Part shown: piece by piece, positions 22,035-34,406 of the stretch | Layout: the number at the start of each line of letters is the position of its first letter | How positions within the stretch are numbered: position 1 is the stretch's first letter | Assembly: GCA_028583605.1 (NCBI GenBank) | Contig: CM053329.1 | Location: forward strand, 9,610,001-9,674,000 | Direction: 5' to 3' | DNA from: Dastarcus helophoroides | Taxonomy: Eukaryota > Arthropoda > Insecta > Coleoptera > Bothrideridae | Length of the DNA: 64,000 bases | Program-made: the position numbers and the translations under genes | Notes under the pieces: model-generated | What the model was told of the DNA's origin: nothing | The model's input: only the letters and a program-made list of their open reading frames with translations | Databases searched by the model: none

Positions 22035-22164
22035 TAATTAAAAAATTTAATGTAATTTTATATATAATTTTAATGATAAGAAACTGTTAAAAAAGTTTTA
22101 AAATAATAGGGGGCGCTAGGATAAATATTGCATGCGGGCGCTGAGGACCCTAGCGTTGGCCCTG

Positions 22165-22172
22165 AGTACACC
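22165..22172. repeat. 8-bp target-site duplication (right), agtacacc
   Basis: Perfect copy of 19485-19492. Confidence 0.9.
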
Positions 22173-23830
22173 AACACAAGAAAACTATAACAATTATGTA
22201 GCAATCAGGAACAAAACAAATTCCAAATTGAGGACTATCAAAACATCACTGGCAATGATTTATCAGTAAAATGGAAAATGACCTCTACGGTGCACGGAGA
22301 AAGGTATGGAAAAAGCTAAAGAGCAGGAAAAATCCAATAAACGATTTTGTGCAAACAAGGAACATCCCATTGAAGCAGTGGAAAGAGTATTTCAACGAAT
22401 TATATAAGTCTAAGGCGACCCTCGAAGCAGAAGTAATATGACAGAAAGAGAACTACAAACGAAATTCAAAATAGATGATACTCTAAAGGGAATGAAAAAG
22501 CTAAAAAACAGGAAAGCACCTGGTATAGATAATATCCCAAATGAACTCCTTGAATATGGCGGCAAGGAATTTGAGTATAACTCCACACGAATGGTACAAG
22601 AGCATACCCATACCCATCTTCAAAAAAGGCCAAAAGATAAATCCTGAAAACTGCAGAGGTATAAGCTTACTCTGTACAGCCATGAAACTCTTTATCTCTA
22701 TGACTCATCAAAAACAGAGACGAACAGCAAGGATTCAGGAGTAATAGATCAACGACGGACGCCATATTCAAATTAAGACAACTAAAGGAAAAATCTATTT
22801 ACTACAACAAACCACTATATTCCTGCTTCATAGATCTGACAAAAGCACTCGACAAAGTACAGCTGAAAGATGTGATGAACATATTAAAAGGGAAAAATGT
22901 ACCATCGGAGATCATCAATATAATTGATCAACTCAACACCAAGAACAGGACAGTTATCGAGATATATCAACACTGGAAGGGATCAGACAAGAGGATAGCC
23001 TCAGTCCATTTCTATTCAACTTGATAATGAATAATATCATTGACAAAGTCACATCATTGAATCTGAGATATAAACTAAAATATCGACGCTTTAGTATAAT
23101 ATGTTGCGCTGATCACGTAACACTTATGGCAGAGATGAAGGACCATCTTCAGACGAGTATTCTGCTTCTACCAAACAGAGCGGAAATATGATATAAAAAT
23201 TTCAATCGAGAAAACAAAAACCATGACATATTCTAAAGTCCCGGTGCGAGGCAAAATTGAAATTGATGAAACCAGCATAGAACAAGTAATGAATTTTAAA
23301 TATCTAGGAACAGACGTGATGAGCCACCATGATCTGATGCGAGAGCTAAGACCTCAAATAAACAAAGCAGCTGTCATAGTAGTCTTGAGAGGTGTGTGTG
23401 GAACGACAAATACATGTATACTGACGTACGCAATCGAAACAAGAGCAGACTCAAACAAAACCAAATCAATGCCGAGGACAGCAGAAATGAAAACGCTCTT
23501 AACAATTACTGGAAAAACACTTACAGACAGAGTTAGAAACGATGAGATCAGAAGAATATGCGGAGTGGATGATGGGGTAAGATGGAGCGGACAAAGAAGA
23601 CGCCAATGGTATGAACACGTGAGAAGAATGGAAGAAGGCAGAGTTGTTCAAAGGGCCCTGGAGGATACGCCTGTAGAACGGAGACCAAGAGAAAGACCAC
23701 CAAAGAGATGGAAAGACAGCTGCCAGTCCACATCTCAAGAAAACCAGAATACCTGAATTCGAAGGAAAACAGATCAGTACATCTTCTAAAAGAAAAATAA
23801 GAAGAAGAAGAAGGAGAAGAAAAAATATAA
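22173..23830 (+). mobile_element. RTE-clade non-LTR retrotransposon, 5'-truncated
   Basis: Coding remnants run from the region before the reverse transcriptase to the end of the protein, then pass within about 30 bp into a purine-rich agaagaagaaggagaag tail (about 23790-23825), the short-repeat 3' end typical of RTE. The hAT at 19493-22164 appears to have inserted into this element: the codons to its right read TNTRK, YNNYVAIRNKTNSK, and the few codons to its left (about 19440-19492) continue the same lysine/threonine-rich style. That upstream continuation is an inference. Confidence 0.75.
22195..23756 (+). pseudogene. RTE reverse transcriptase, broken
   Basis: The product would nick DNA and copy the element RNA. 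Recognisable parts in order: NRKAPGIDNIPNELLEYG (22507, RT motif 1), the finger region with NPENCRGISLL, QQGFRSNRSTTDAIFKLRQ (about 22730), CFIDLTKALDKVQ with the palm Asp (about 22830), then the degraded YADD region (CCADHV near 23105), IEKTKTMTYSK and NFKYLGTDV (23223-23320), and the tail with RRICGVDDGVRW and ERPPKRWKDS. The final 177-codon frame (23223-23756) is intact; upstream parts are in several frames. The catalytic Asp pair is not preserved. Confidence 0.8.
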
Positions 23831-24240
23831 CTTGCAGATTCAACATTTCGACTTCATTAAATTAAGGCTTATTTAAGGTTCGATATAAATCTGAAAATTT
23901 TAGTTTTTGATTACATTCAATTTTTCTCTAGTCTCAAACTTTTTTCAAAATTCTTCTCTTAAAAATTCTAAATTTAAAGATTCATTTTTATGCATTTTTT
24001 ACCTGAAAAACTAAATTTTTCTACATTTGAAAACTTCGACTTTAACCTCAAACATTTTTTCCTCTATAATTTAAAGATTTTTCTTAAAATTTTAATTTTT
24101 TACCCAATAATTCGGATTTAAATTAGAAACTTTAAATATTTTTTCTTCACTTAGCTTTATATTTAAAGATTTAGTAAAACCAAGAGATTTAACCAAAAAA
24201 TCTCGAAAATTAGATTATCTGATTAACTTTGCAGATGAGT
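23831..24240 (+). repeat. AT-rich filler, T-rich strand
   Basis: Short block of the tttcgacttt/aaaattt type following the RTE tail. Confidence 0.55.
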
Positions 24241-26380
24241 TTGTAACCAATGTTATATATAAATCATAAGTGGTCAAAAAGGACAAAAATGTATTTCCTT
24301 AAGACACGAATTGACCTGTTCAAGCATTCTCAATTATTTCCTCTTAATCTTTCATAAATTGTTTGAGACTCTTCTTGGGCCCATGTATATGAAGTGAAAC
24401 TGTAACCAAAAACATAACATCGTGTCCAGCATATTACACATTCTCTATGTCCAAATTTGGAACGAAGGTGATGCCCTTTAGCAACATTTCAATGCAATGC
24501 CAGGGGAAGGTCGTCAACAATTTACGTAATTTCATTCATGTATAGCCTGATTAAAGAAATAGTTGAATTAGAATTTTGCGTTGGCTAAAATGTGTGGTTG
24601 TAGAATTATTATAATTTTCATAACCATTAGGAAGATTTATTACAAAAGGAAATGAAATTCAACTAATGCAACATGCCTGGCCTTGAATCTTTAGTGAATG
24701 AAACGCAAAAAAATATTTAAGTAAACTGAGAAACTTAATCAAAAATGTGTTAAAGACCTAATATAATAAAATAATGTATCTCTGTCACAGATTTCATCAA
24801 AGTCACATACTACAGTAAGGTTTATGTGGGCAAACTATTTAAAAATAAGCTGGGATTTCATGGCGATTAAAGACTCGAATCTTTGTATTTGATTAAAAAT
24901 AGCAGTTGCATTATTCATAGTAGTCTTTTTAAGAACATTTCTGGACTGCGTTGGCGAAGTAATATCTCGTTAAAATCGGCTCTGAGAGCATCCCAGTAGG
25001 CCCAATGCGAACATCCCCTAATATACTAAATGACAAAACAGCGTAAGCCAAGATGCTGAAAATCTCGAGCGTCGTATGTTGGTGGATGATTTTAGTCGAA
25101 AGGTCAAAGTTCAATTGGGGACGCCTGTAGACATGGACTCGTCGAACACCCACGTAAAAGTGCCCAGAATTTTAGCTGAAGTTACCAAATCAAAATGTAT
25201 CGAGTGCCTCTGGTTTTCAACACAAAGTTTGTTTTCTGAATCGGTGGTTATTCCCGTTTCCCTTTCGACGGCGAAGTTGTCTGGAAAACGACGCGGTCTG
25301 GCGCTCCTTTCGCAGGATAATATAACCTGTTGCTTCTGTCAATGTTTGCGGCGCTGTGAGGGACGAATTCGAAAATAAACTCTTGTTTTTTTAAGTAAAC
25401 GAGTTATAATTTTGTTAAAAAATATGTGGGTGATTCTTTTAATGTAAGGCTTAAGCAAGTAAGTTAAATGTTGCTGTAATAGTTAAATAAAATGAAATAT
25501 TTTACAAATTACGCATCCAATTATAGTTAGAAAAAGATTGTTGAAACTAAATAAAAAATAACAATAATTAACTGGTATTTACAAAAAACGAACATCTCTT
25601 TCTATCAACATATTTATGATAAAATATACTAGAAACATTCAAGTCTATAGATGTCATTACATCTGCCATGGGTTGGTCGATGAAGAGTTGAATATCTTTT
25701 GTCACTTCCTCCAAAATAGATTTTTTGTGAATAACACTAAGTTAAGAATATGCCTATGTGACTCAGACGTTTGCTAAAGTTCAGGATGTAAGGTTAGGAT
25801 AAAGTTACCAACTTCCCAAATTATTTTTATCTTCATTTTTCCTTGAATCAGTAAATGGCATAATATGTGCTTTTGTATTTTGTCTGAGAAGTTGAACAAT
25901 TCACCGAGTCAACTACTAAATTGTTCCATTTACTTGAGATTAAACTTTAAGGGGTAATGACCTTTAAGAACACCAAAGGTTAGATTTTTCATAGATCTAT
26001 AAGTTATTTTTTTTTGGTGAATACTTGGCTGGAAATATTTCTTTTCGTTTTCATCTAAAGAACTTTTTTAGAGAGCTCTTTACCTATTTTTTCATTCGTT
26101 TCGTTGCAACATGATTTTTGATCATGCCAAATAGTGTTTCAGATCCACTAATGCCTCAATCCCTAATGTCTTGATGCATTGATAATTAAATTTTTAATAA
26201 TGACCTTCAGAATGCATTATTGCCTTATTAAGAAGAATAAGATTTGTGTTAGGATCGGGCAAAAATAAAATTTTCTTACTCTCGATTTGTAGCGTATTCA
26301 AGGTCATACAAATTATCACATATTTATCTAAAACTTGTTCCATCCGTTTTTTATGCAAGTAATTTTAAACAAATAAATAA
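24241..26380. other. single-copy-looking stretch; one unrecognised open frame
   Basis: Unique-looking sequence with no transposon motif that I recognise. The only frame of note is a 100-codon plus-strand frame at 25076-25378 within a GC-balanced patch (24930-25380); it has Cys-rich ends (CCFCQCLRRC) but matches no family I know. A minus-strand frame overlaps its start. It could be a host exon, an old transposon or chance. The rest (25380-26380) shows nothing. Confidence 0.3.
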
Positions 26381-29300
26381 ATATCATATTTGGAAAAAGT
26401 CCAAGTTTTAAATTTGAAGTCGAAATTTTAATAAAAAAACTGTCAACCTTATTTTTCAAATTTTGAAAATTTCTAAGCCTTGAAATTTCAATTTCAATCT
26501 CAAAGTTTTGAATTCCATTAGAGATTTCAACTTTATTTTTTCAACATTCAACAGTTTTCTCAACATTTCATGTCATTCATAGAAATACTCGTTCGAAAGC
26601 TAAAAATGTCGATACTAATCTTAAAATTATTACTACTTTTTTTTTGTAGTTTTTTTTATAAATTTTGAAGTTCCGAGTTAAAACTTACAAATTACACTTT
26701 TTTTATGTTTACTTTGATATCAAAATGGTTTTATTTTCTAGAATATTTGGACATTATTTTAGACATTTCGACTTTTATCTCAAGAATTTTTCTCGAAATG
26801 ATATTTAAACTTCATGGTAGACCCTTATTGACCGGAAATATTATGTTTTTTTCAATTTATTTAACATTTCTTTGGCCCAGTTTGGAAATATTTAAACCAT
26901 AAAAATTTAAATATTACCAAACTGGGCCGAAGAAATGTTAAATAAATTGAAAAAAACATGATATTTAAACTAGGAATTGTGAAAAATTGTAGATATTTCG
27001 CAAAAAAAATTGTTTAAAGCCAAGCCTAAAAAGCTCAAAATACAAAAGAAAAAATATTTTGATGAAAAAATTAAAGATTTAATATTAAATTCGAAATTTT
27101 AAGAAAAACGTGAAAACTTGAAAATAGCTCGAAATTTTACGTTTATCCTCTAACAATTTAATCTTACATTATTGAGATAAGCAACTCGACATTTCACTCA
27201 AAAAAAAAAACTGCTAAAAAGTTGACATTTCGAGAATAAAATTAAATTTTGAAGCTGCAACTGGAAAAAATCCAAATATACTATCATGGTTCAAAATTTT
27301 AAAAGAAAAAATTAGGTTGGAAGCTAAGTTTAAAAAAAAACACTATAACTAAAAAAAATTAAAAATTCTCACTCAGTTCTTAGTTGAGGATTTGAGTTTT
27401 ATCTCATAATTTACCATTTTAATTTTAAAATTTTACTTAATTCTCAAAATTTCAACTTTATTAAAAATCTTTATTTTAAGCAAAAAGTCAAGTTGTAAAT
27501 CAAAATGTTGAGATGAAGTTTTAATGCCTGATACTGTTTAATTAGTAATTAATTCCTTAATCTTGGAATACGTTATTAAAGGAAGTAAGATTTGTGTAGA
27601 GTTTGGAGAAAAACACATTTTTCTTATCTTTGATTTCTTATCCACATTTTTTATAAAGTTATTTTTAAACCAAAGTTCTTAGAAAAGGCCTAGATTTTAA
27701 ATTTGCAGCCATAATTAAAAAAAATTCCAGAATATCAGAAGTTTATGTTTAAAAATTAATTCTTAAAATTTTAAAGCCCAAAACATCGAAAATTTTACTT
27801 GAACAGTTTGCTCGAAATTGAAACATTTTAAAATAAATTCAAAATTTTGTTACTAAAATGAAAGTTCTCTATAATAGAGTTTTTTTAATTATGAATTTTT
27901 TCTCAAAAATCCCATTTTAAACTAATAATTTATACCTTTTTTTCGACCTAAAACCTAAAATTAATTTTTTTTCCATAAAGCTAGACAGTTTCTTGACATT
28001 TTTACCTTAATCTGAAGATTTAAATTTTTTCTGGAAATAACTTTAATCCCCGGATTCTGAAAAAAATTCGGATATTTCGCAAAAAAATGAAATTTGTAAA
28101 AAGTTTGAAAGAGCTGGGAAAAGCTTAGAATTCTGAAAAAGAAACTCAATATTGAGCAAAAGAAATTTAATATGTGTAAGAACATTTACAAAAAGAATTA
28201 TTTTTGAATGTTAAGTTTTTTAAATTACCTTTTTGATATTTTATTTATCTTTTTTTGAATATTTCCTGTTTTCTCTTTTTTCTTTGGATTTTGATACTAC
28301 TTATGAGATTTCGTTTTTTATTTTTTTATTTCAATATTTAGAAATTTTAGGTAAAAAATTTTAAGCTTCAAATTAAAAAAAATATAAAAATTTCAGAAAA
28401 AACTTGAATATTTAAAAAAATATCCTAACATTGAATGTGCATTTTTTTCCGCGATATTTCCAGTTTAAACTTGAAATTTTTCTCGAATTATCGCTACTTA
28501 TTCTGGAGATTTTGCCTTTAATCTTGAGATTTCGACATTAGCCTACAAGTCTGTAATCCTAACGTTGACTGTGTATTTTCTTTTCCCCAAAATTTCCTGT
28601 TTAGATTTAAAATGTTTTCCAAATTTTCGCTTCCAATTCGGTTTTGCCTTTAATCTTGAGATTTCGACTTTAATCTGTAAGGTTTCACTTAATAAAAGTT
28701 CGGCTTTTTAGTTTAAACCTCAAAAATATGCACACATTTTCAGAATTTCATAATAAATTAATAATTTTGTTCCTAAACCCAAAATTCGGAAAAATATATT
28801 TTTTTAAAATTTTTTTATTGATTTTTCGATTGGTTTTATAATAATTTGGATTTTTTTTGATATTTTCCAAGGTTTTCAGCTTTTCTCAAAATTTTGAATT
28901 TTATGGAGATTTTATGGAGATTTTGAAAATTTCAACTTTTTCTCAGAATGTTGACTGTCTTGCACATTTTCGATTTTTTTGTTTCAAAATTTCCACTTTT
29001 TCAAAATTCTAATTTAAAAATTGTTATATTTTTCTCAAAACTGAGACTTTCAATTTTCGGTTTTTTGAAAATTTTTAGTTTAGTCTGAAAATTTTAATAT
29101 TCGTTACAAAATTTGGATTTTCTTGAAAAGTCTAATATTTTTCCCAAAATTTCTCTTTTTTTCTTCAATTTTCATATTTCTGAAAATTCCGATTTTCTAA
29201 CAGAATATATTGGCTCTTCTTAATTTTGTTACTTTTCCACTTTGTTATAAAAATATGTTTATTGTTGTTCTAAAAATTTCGACTTTCCGAAGATTTTGAT

Positions 29301-32300
29301 TTATTTTTCAAAATTAGGATCTTTTTGAAATGTAGGCTCTTTGAAGAGTATATTTTTTTAATTTTAACTTTTCCTTAAAGTTTTAACGTTCATATTTAAA
29401 TTTATATTTTTTTTGAGGTTTTCTTTTTGTCTTAAAATTTCTGTTATATTTTGGGAATTTTAAATTTGGAACGTCTTAAAATTAAAGTTTTTTTCTCTTT
29501 TACTTTCATTTTAAAATTGCGACATATTTAACAAAATTTTCACTTTTAAAACAAAATATCTAGTAAGAATCATAGAATATGATAGAATCGAAGAGAATTT
29601 TGAAAAAAAAAGTCGGTAATTTTGATATGAAAGTTAAAATTTGGGAAAGTAGATGAAATTTCAAAGTCAAAAAATAGAAATTACAAAATCGGAGACAAAA
29701 TTCCAAATAAAATGTCATGGAGAAATTTGAATTTTGGGAAAAAAAGTCACGATTCCGCGAAATTTTTCAACAGAAGCGAAACTTCACAAAAAAAGCGAAA
29801 TTTTGGAAGAAAAGCGAAATTTCGCTAAAAACATGAAGTTCCGGGACAGATGCGAAATTCCGCCAAAAAAGGACAACATTTTGCTCAAGAAATAGTTTTT
29901 GATTATTACGATACAAAAGTTCAAATTCTGCTACAAAACTTTATGATTTCGAAAAAAAAGTAGTTTTTCGATAAATTAGTTTAAAAAAATTTATTTGTGA
30001 ACAAAATTACGACTTCTAGGTCTAAATTTCAGTAAAATAATGTTCTAAGAATGAAACAAGAGAAAAGTGAGAAAGTGGCATTTCGTAAAAAATCAGAATC
30101 ATTAGAGAAGTAAAATTATTGTTTTAAAATAAAATATTTGTGAAAAAAGTCAAAATTTTGATATTTCCAAAATTATAATTTATTTAGATTTTCAACATAC
30201 GTTAAAAATTTGGACTTTTTAAAAATTATATCAACATTCTTTAAAATGTTGACTTTAAAAAATGTTGACTTTGTTTAAAATTTTTCACACTAAACTAGCG
30301 AAAACCTGAAATTCAAGTTTTAGACTTTTTTCCAAAATTTCGTCTTTGAAAATTTTGAGAATTTTAATTTTTTCTTTTTCTCGATAATTTAAATTTTCTG
30401 TAATTGAAAATTTTTCATTTTTTAAAAATTTTTAGGTGTCTTTTAAATATCCGATTTCCTAAAAATGTCGGTCATTTTTAAAAATAAGGTTTTTTTTTCA
30501 AAATTTCGATTTTTAAGAAAGGTTGTTTCTCCTTAACAATTATAAAACTTCTACTTTTAAAAATTTCTACAGTTTTAAAATTTCAGTTATTTGTGAACAT
30601 TTATACCTTCTTAACATTAAATATTTTATACAAATTTTACTTTTTGAAAAACTGTAGTTACTTTGATTTATAATGTTACCAAAATGCAACTTTCTCGGAG
30701 GATTTTGACTTTTGACAATTTTGAGTCTTTTAATTTTGTTTTTACTCAAAATTTTCTCATTTTTGTAAATATATTCAATTGACAAATTTTTCTTTTTTTG
30801 AAGAAAGTGATTCTTTTAAAATAATCAAAATTTTCGAATAATTCCAATTTTTAAAAATTTTAATTTTCTATGACTTTCTCTTCGCTTTTAGTTGTCTTAT
30901 TTTGAAAAGTACAACTTTTGATAAGATTTTCATTTATCCAAATTTCTACGGTTTGAAAATTTCGATCTTTTCGAAAATTACAGTTATTCGAAGTTTCAAG
31001 TATTTCAGTAAATTTAACTTTTTATTCTTTTTGTCGTTTTTTATTGTTTAAATATTATGAGGTTTTCCAAAATTTTTTTTGAATATTTCGAACTTCAAAA
31101 TATCGTAATAAATCAACATCTCTTAAAAATTTCGACTTTTAAAAATATCAATTTTTGCCTCGTTTTTTAAAAGTTTGATATTTTTAAATATCGATTTCAT
31201 TTCCGAATTTACAATATCTAAAAAATGGCAAAGTTTTCCCAACATTTTTTGAATTTTTTATATTAAATGAAAAAAAATCTGAAATATTTTTACCTTTTAG
31301 AAATTCCCTTATTTTTTAAAATTCCAAACAAATTATAAGATTCCAATCAATTTTTAAAAAGGTTACTTTTATTCGTAATTTTGACTTTTTGAAAAACTTT
31401 GAATAATGAAAATTGATTTTTGAAAATTTTGGCTTATTTTGACATAATTTTAAAAATTGAAACTTTTGAAAAAATTATGCTACTTTAAAAAATTTTTAGC
31501 TCTTTTAAAATTTGTGTCTTTTCTTGTAATTTTGAGTATTTAATAATTTCGACTTTTTAAAACTTTGACTTAATTTTGACTTTTTTAAAGTTTGTTTGAT
31601 CTTTCAATATTTTGAGTCTCTTAAAAATTTTTATTTTTAAAAAGTTAGATTTTTTAAACATTTTGAATTACCAAAATTTAATTTTTTTCAAGCATTTTGA
31701 CTTTCAAGAGGTTTCAGTTTTTTAATTTTGTCTTTTCTCGAAATTTTAAGATTTTTGTAAATTTATACAACAATAGACGACCTTTTTTTTGACCAAATTG
31801 ATTATATTCCAAATAACGAAGATTTTAGAAAATAGTTCTCTTGAAATTTTTGTCTTTTTAATAGAAAAATTGATTTTCTTAAAAGTGTGTTTTTTTTTGT
31901 GGTTTTTACCCAATTTTAGAAAATTTTAACTTTTTAAAAGTTTGACTGAATTCTGACCTTTCTAAATTTAATCTTTTTTTAAAATTTATATTTTTTCGAA
32001 AGTCGAAAATTGAACTTCTTGAAAAAATTCTACTCCTTTAATAATTTCGACATTTCCCAAAGGTTTTTTTAACTATTTTGAGTATTTCGATCTTCAAAAT
32101 TCTTTTGGCTTTCTTAAAATATTAATACTTTTAAAAACTTTGACTTTTTAGAAATCCCGACTTGCTTTGTTTTAAAAAATGTTGACATTTCAAACTTTCT
32201 ACTTTATTTCCAAATTAATAATTTGTAAACATTTTAAGTTTTCACCAACAGGTTTTTAATCTGTTTACTTAAATTTAATTTTTCGAAAAAAATTCCGTCT

Positions 32301-32460
32301 TTTTTGAAAATTTTAATCATGTTTCAAAAATTATTCTCTTTCACGCAGTTAGGACATTTTGAAAAAAAAATCGATTTTTTTAAATCTATTTTAAAAAATT
32401 TCGACTTATTTTGACCTAATTTAAAAAATTTGGATTTTATTAAATATTCCGTACCTTAAT
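26381..32460. repeat. large AT-rich degenerate filler block with orientation switches
   Basis: Six kilobases of loose phrases of the aaaatttcgactttttctc type. The plus strand is T-rich at 26400-26830, A-rich at about 26970-27370, T-rich again over most of 27400-29530, A-rich at 29590-30180 (with reiterated aagcgaaattt words at 29770-29870) and T-rich to 32460. No coding region; frames found here are compositional. The first switch coincides with the long hairpin at 26836-26966. Confidence 0.7.
26836..26966. other. long near-perfect hairpin, 61-bp arms
   Basis: Arms 26836-26896 and 26906-26966 are reverse complements with three mismatches, around a 9-base loop (ccataaaaa). The arms include tttggcccagtttgg, which is not typical of the filler around them. 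Arm identity is much higher than anything nearby, so the palindrome is young or maintained. Candidates are a small foldback transposon or a hairpin-RNA precursor; there is no sign to decide. Confidence 0.8.
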
Positions 32461-33220
32461 TGGAAAAAAAGCTAACTTAACCTAACACTTTTGGTCTGTT
32501 GGTCCCTCCGTCTGCCAGTGAGAGGTTTTTCTCGAAAACTATGCAACGTAGGGATTTGAAATTTTACACAGCGTTAATTCTCGATGACTCAAGCAAATAA
32601 CGCCAACTAGTAGCAAGAAAAAATGTTTTATAATAAAATGGAGGGTTAATTTGGTCACTGAAAAATCAAGTTTTAGTTAATATATCGTTAATACATCGTG
32701 CAAGGTATTATTTGAAAGAGTTACCTCCAAGCATACTGATTTTTTTGATAACTTTTGGTCCAATAGTCCTGAATATACATCTCAAAAACGTGTAGGAAAT
32801 GACCTTTCCTTCCTGATCTCCTAGGTTTCGAAATATAAAATTTAGAATTTTAGTAACGTTAGTAGATATTGTGTCATAGATTATCGGAAAATTGCAAGTT
32901 TTTTCTATATTATAATATTTTATGCAGAAATATGTGCCTGCTTTCGAAAGCTTGTTGACCTCATTTAGTATTAATTTTTTTCAAACAAAAACTGATTTGG
33001 CCGAAAAATACGATGCAGACCAAATTGGTATTTTTGCATTAATTTTTTTTAGGTGAATATTTTTGGAGGTAGAACAGGGTTATTAAATTGCACCCAACTT
33101 ATTAATCACGGCTGGAATCAAGCATTTTAGCGCGATTCGAGGCAATCTCATAAACTGTGATAGTCATCGACTCAAATGAATGCTTTTTACCAGAGACCTA
33201 ATCAACACAGTCAGCCAGTT
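32461..33220. other. non-filler stretch; no gene recognised
   Basis: A sharp change from filler to mixed sequence (ggtccctccgtctgccagtg near 32500). No open frame of interest. It may be an unclassified dispersed repeat. Confidence 0.35.
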
Positions 33221-34260
33221 TCAACTTTTTCTTCAAACAAAATTAATAAAACGCATTTTTTTTGTATAAATTTTAACTTTTCTTCTAAAATTTTAATGAT
33301 TTCCCAAAACTCCAAGCTTAGACTTGAAATTTGTAGTGTTTTTTCCTTCAATTTTTTCACTTAAATTTAAACTTGGTTTTAGAAATTTTGAAAGGTCTTT
33401 CTCTTGAAATTGGAAACAAAACTTCAAATGTTTATTTTACTACAAAAATTTGATCTCTTCAGATCAAACTAGAGAACTAGATAAATATTACTTTTTTCTT
33501 AAAATTTCTTTAAAATTCGTCTTTTTCTCTGTCATCCAGTTTTTTCGCCATTTAAAGTTTTATCACAACATTTTAAATTGATTTTGGAAATTTTGATACA
33601 TAAGTTTTAATTCTAGATTTAAAGAAAAAGGTCAAGATTTATAAAGTTGGAATTAAAAGAAAAGACTTTTGTTTAAATCAATGTTGAGTTTAAAATTTAA
33701 ATAATCAGAAGACATTTTTATTTGTAAGTACGGTAGAACTCCGTTAATTCGCCTTCGGATAGTTCGACTTTCCTGATAATTCGACCTATATCTTGGCACT
33801 ACATAAAATTAAAATTTTTAATTTGTAGCTTGTGGATTTTTTTTGTGTAAACTTTGTAAACAAAAGATGCTTTTGACCTACACCTTAGTTCCGACATGGT
33901 CGGATTACCGCAGTTCTACTGTATTATATTTGGAATTTTTTAATATTTTCCCGAAGTTCCAAAATTACGTAACTTATGACTAAGCATTTTGATTTTAGAA
34001 CATAATTTGGCTATTTTTAAAATGTTGACTTTATTTTTCTTTATTTTGATCTTTTCTCTCTCAATGTTTCACTTTTTCACTAGGAATTTTAAGATTATTT
34101 CTGAAAATTTTGAGTTTCAATTTTTATCGAAATTTCTAAAAAAGTGACGAAATATTCTATGAAAAATCGAAATAGAGGAAAACTAAAGATTTACGAATTA
34201 TTAGAAAAATACAAAGTTTCAACAGGAAACTTCTAAGAAAAATATTCTTGAAGGGTTATG
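33221..34260 (+). repeat. AT-rich filler containing a MITE
   Basis: T-rich degenerate filler, interrupted by the pogo-like MITE at 33731-33921. Confidence 0.6.
33731..33921. mobile_element. pogo/Tigger-like MITE
   Basis: A 191-bp element. Left end CGGTAGAACTCCGTTAAT; the right end on the minus strand is CAGTAGAACTGCGGTAAT (14 of 18 match). TA lies on both sides (33729-33730 and 33922-33923). The CAGTAGAAC start is the familiar pogo/Tigger-type terminus. No coding region, so it is a short non-autonomous derivative moved in trans. Confidence 0.8.
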
Positions 34261-34406
34261 GCATTAAATAAGGTGTTAAGTTAAAATTTCATGATTTATG
34301 ATGTGTTCCTTAGCAGGAAAATTCTAGCATAGGAAATCAGTGAAAATTTCGCCTCTTTTGCTTAGCCTTCAGACAAAAAACCTGCCCAACTATTGAGGCG
34401 GCCCTG
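34261..34406 (-). mobile_element. possible terminus of a hAT-type element
   Basis: On the minus strand from 34406 the sequence begins CAGGGCCGCCTCAATAG, which resembles hAT ends such as that at 19493. The opposite end was not found, so the limits of the element are unknown; it may include filler to the left. Confidence 0.4.

Larger units (their letters stand above)
19493..22164 (+). mobile_element. hAT element with decayed transposase
   Basis: A 2672-bp element. Left end CAGGGCCGGCG; right end on the minus strand CAGGGCCAACG (9 of 11 terminal bases). A perfect 8-bp duplication agtacacc flanks it. Both subterminal regions are GC-rich with gcatgc and gggcgc words, which stand out in this AT-rich DNA. 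The left 1.2 kb carries no recognisable coding sequence but a tandem array; the right 1.3 kb encodes the transposase remnant. Confidence 0.9.

Noticed and set aside
26705..26902. 65-codon frame over the hairpin
   Set aside because: Ends in the palindrome and has no motif; the structure, not the frame, is the notable feature.
29770..29870. Possible CRISPR-like or satellite array of aagcgaaattt words
   Set aside because: Units are irregular in length and spacing; this is a local enrichment within filler in a eukaryotic genome.
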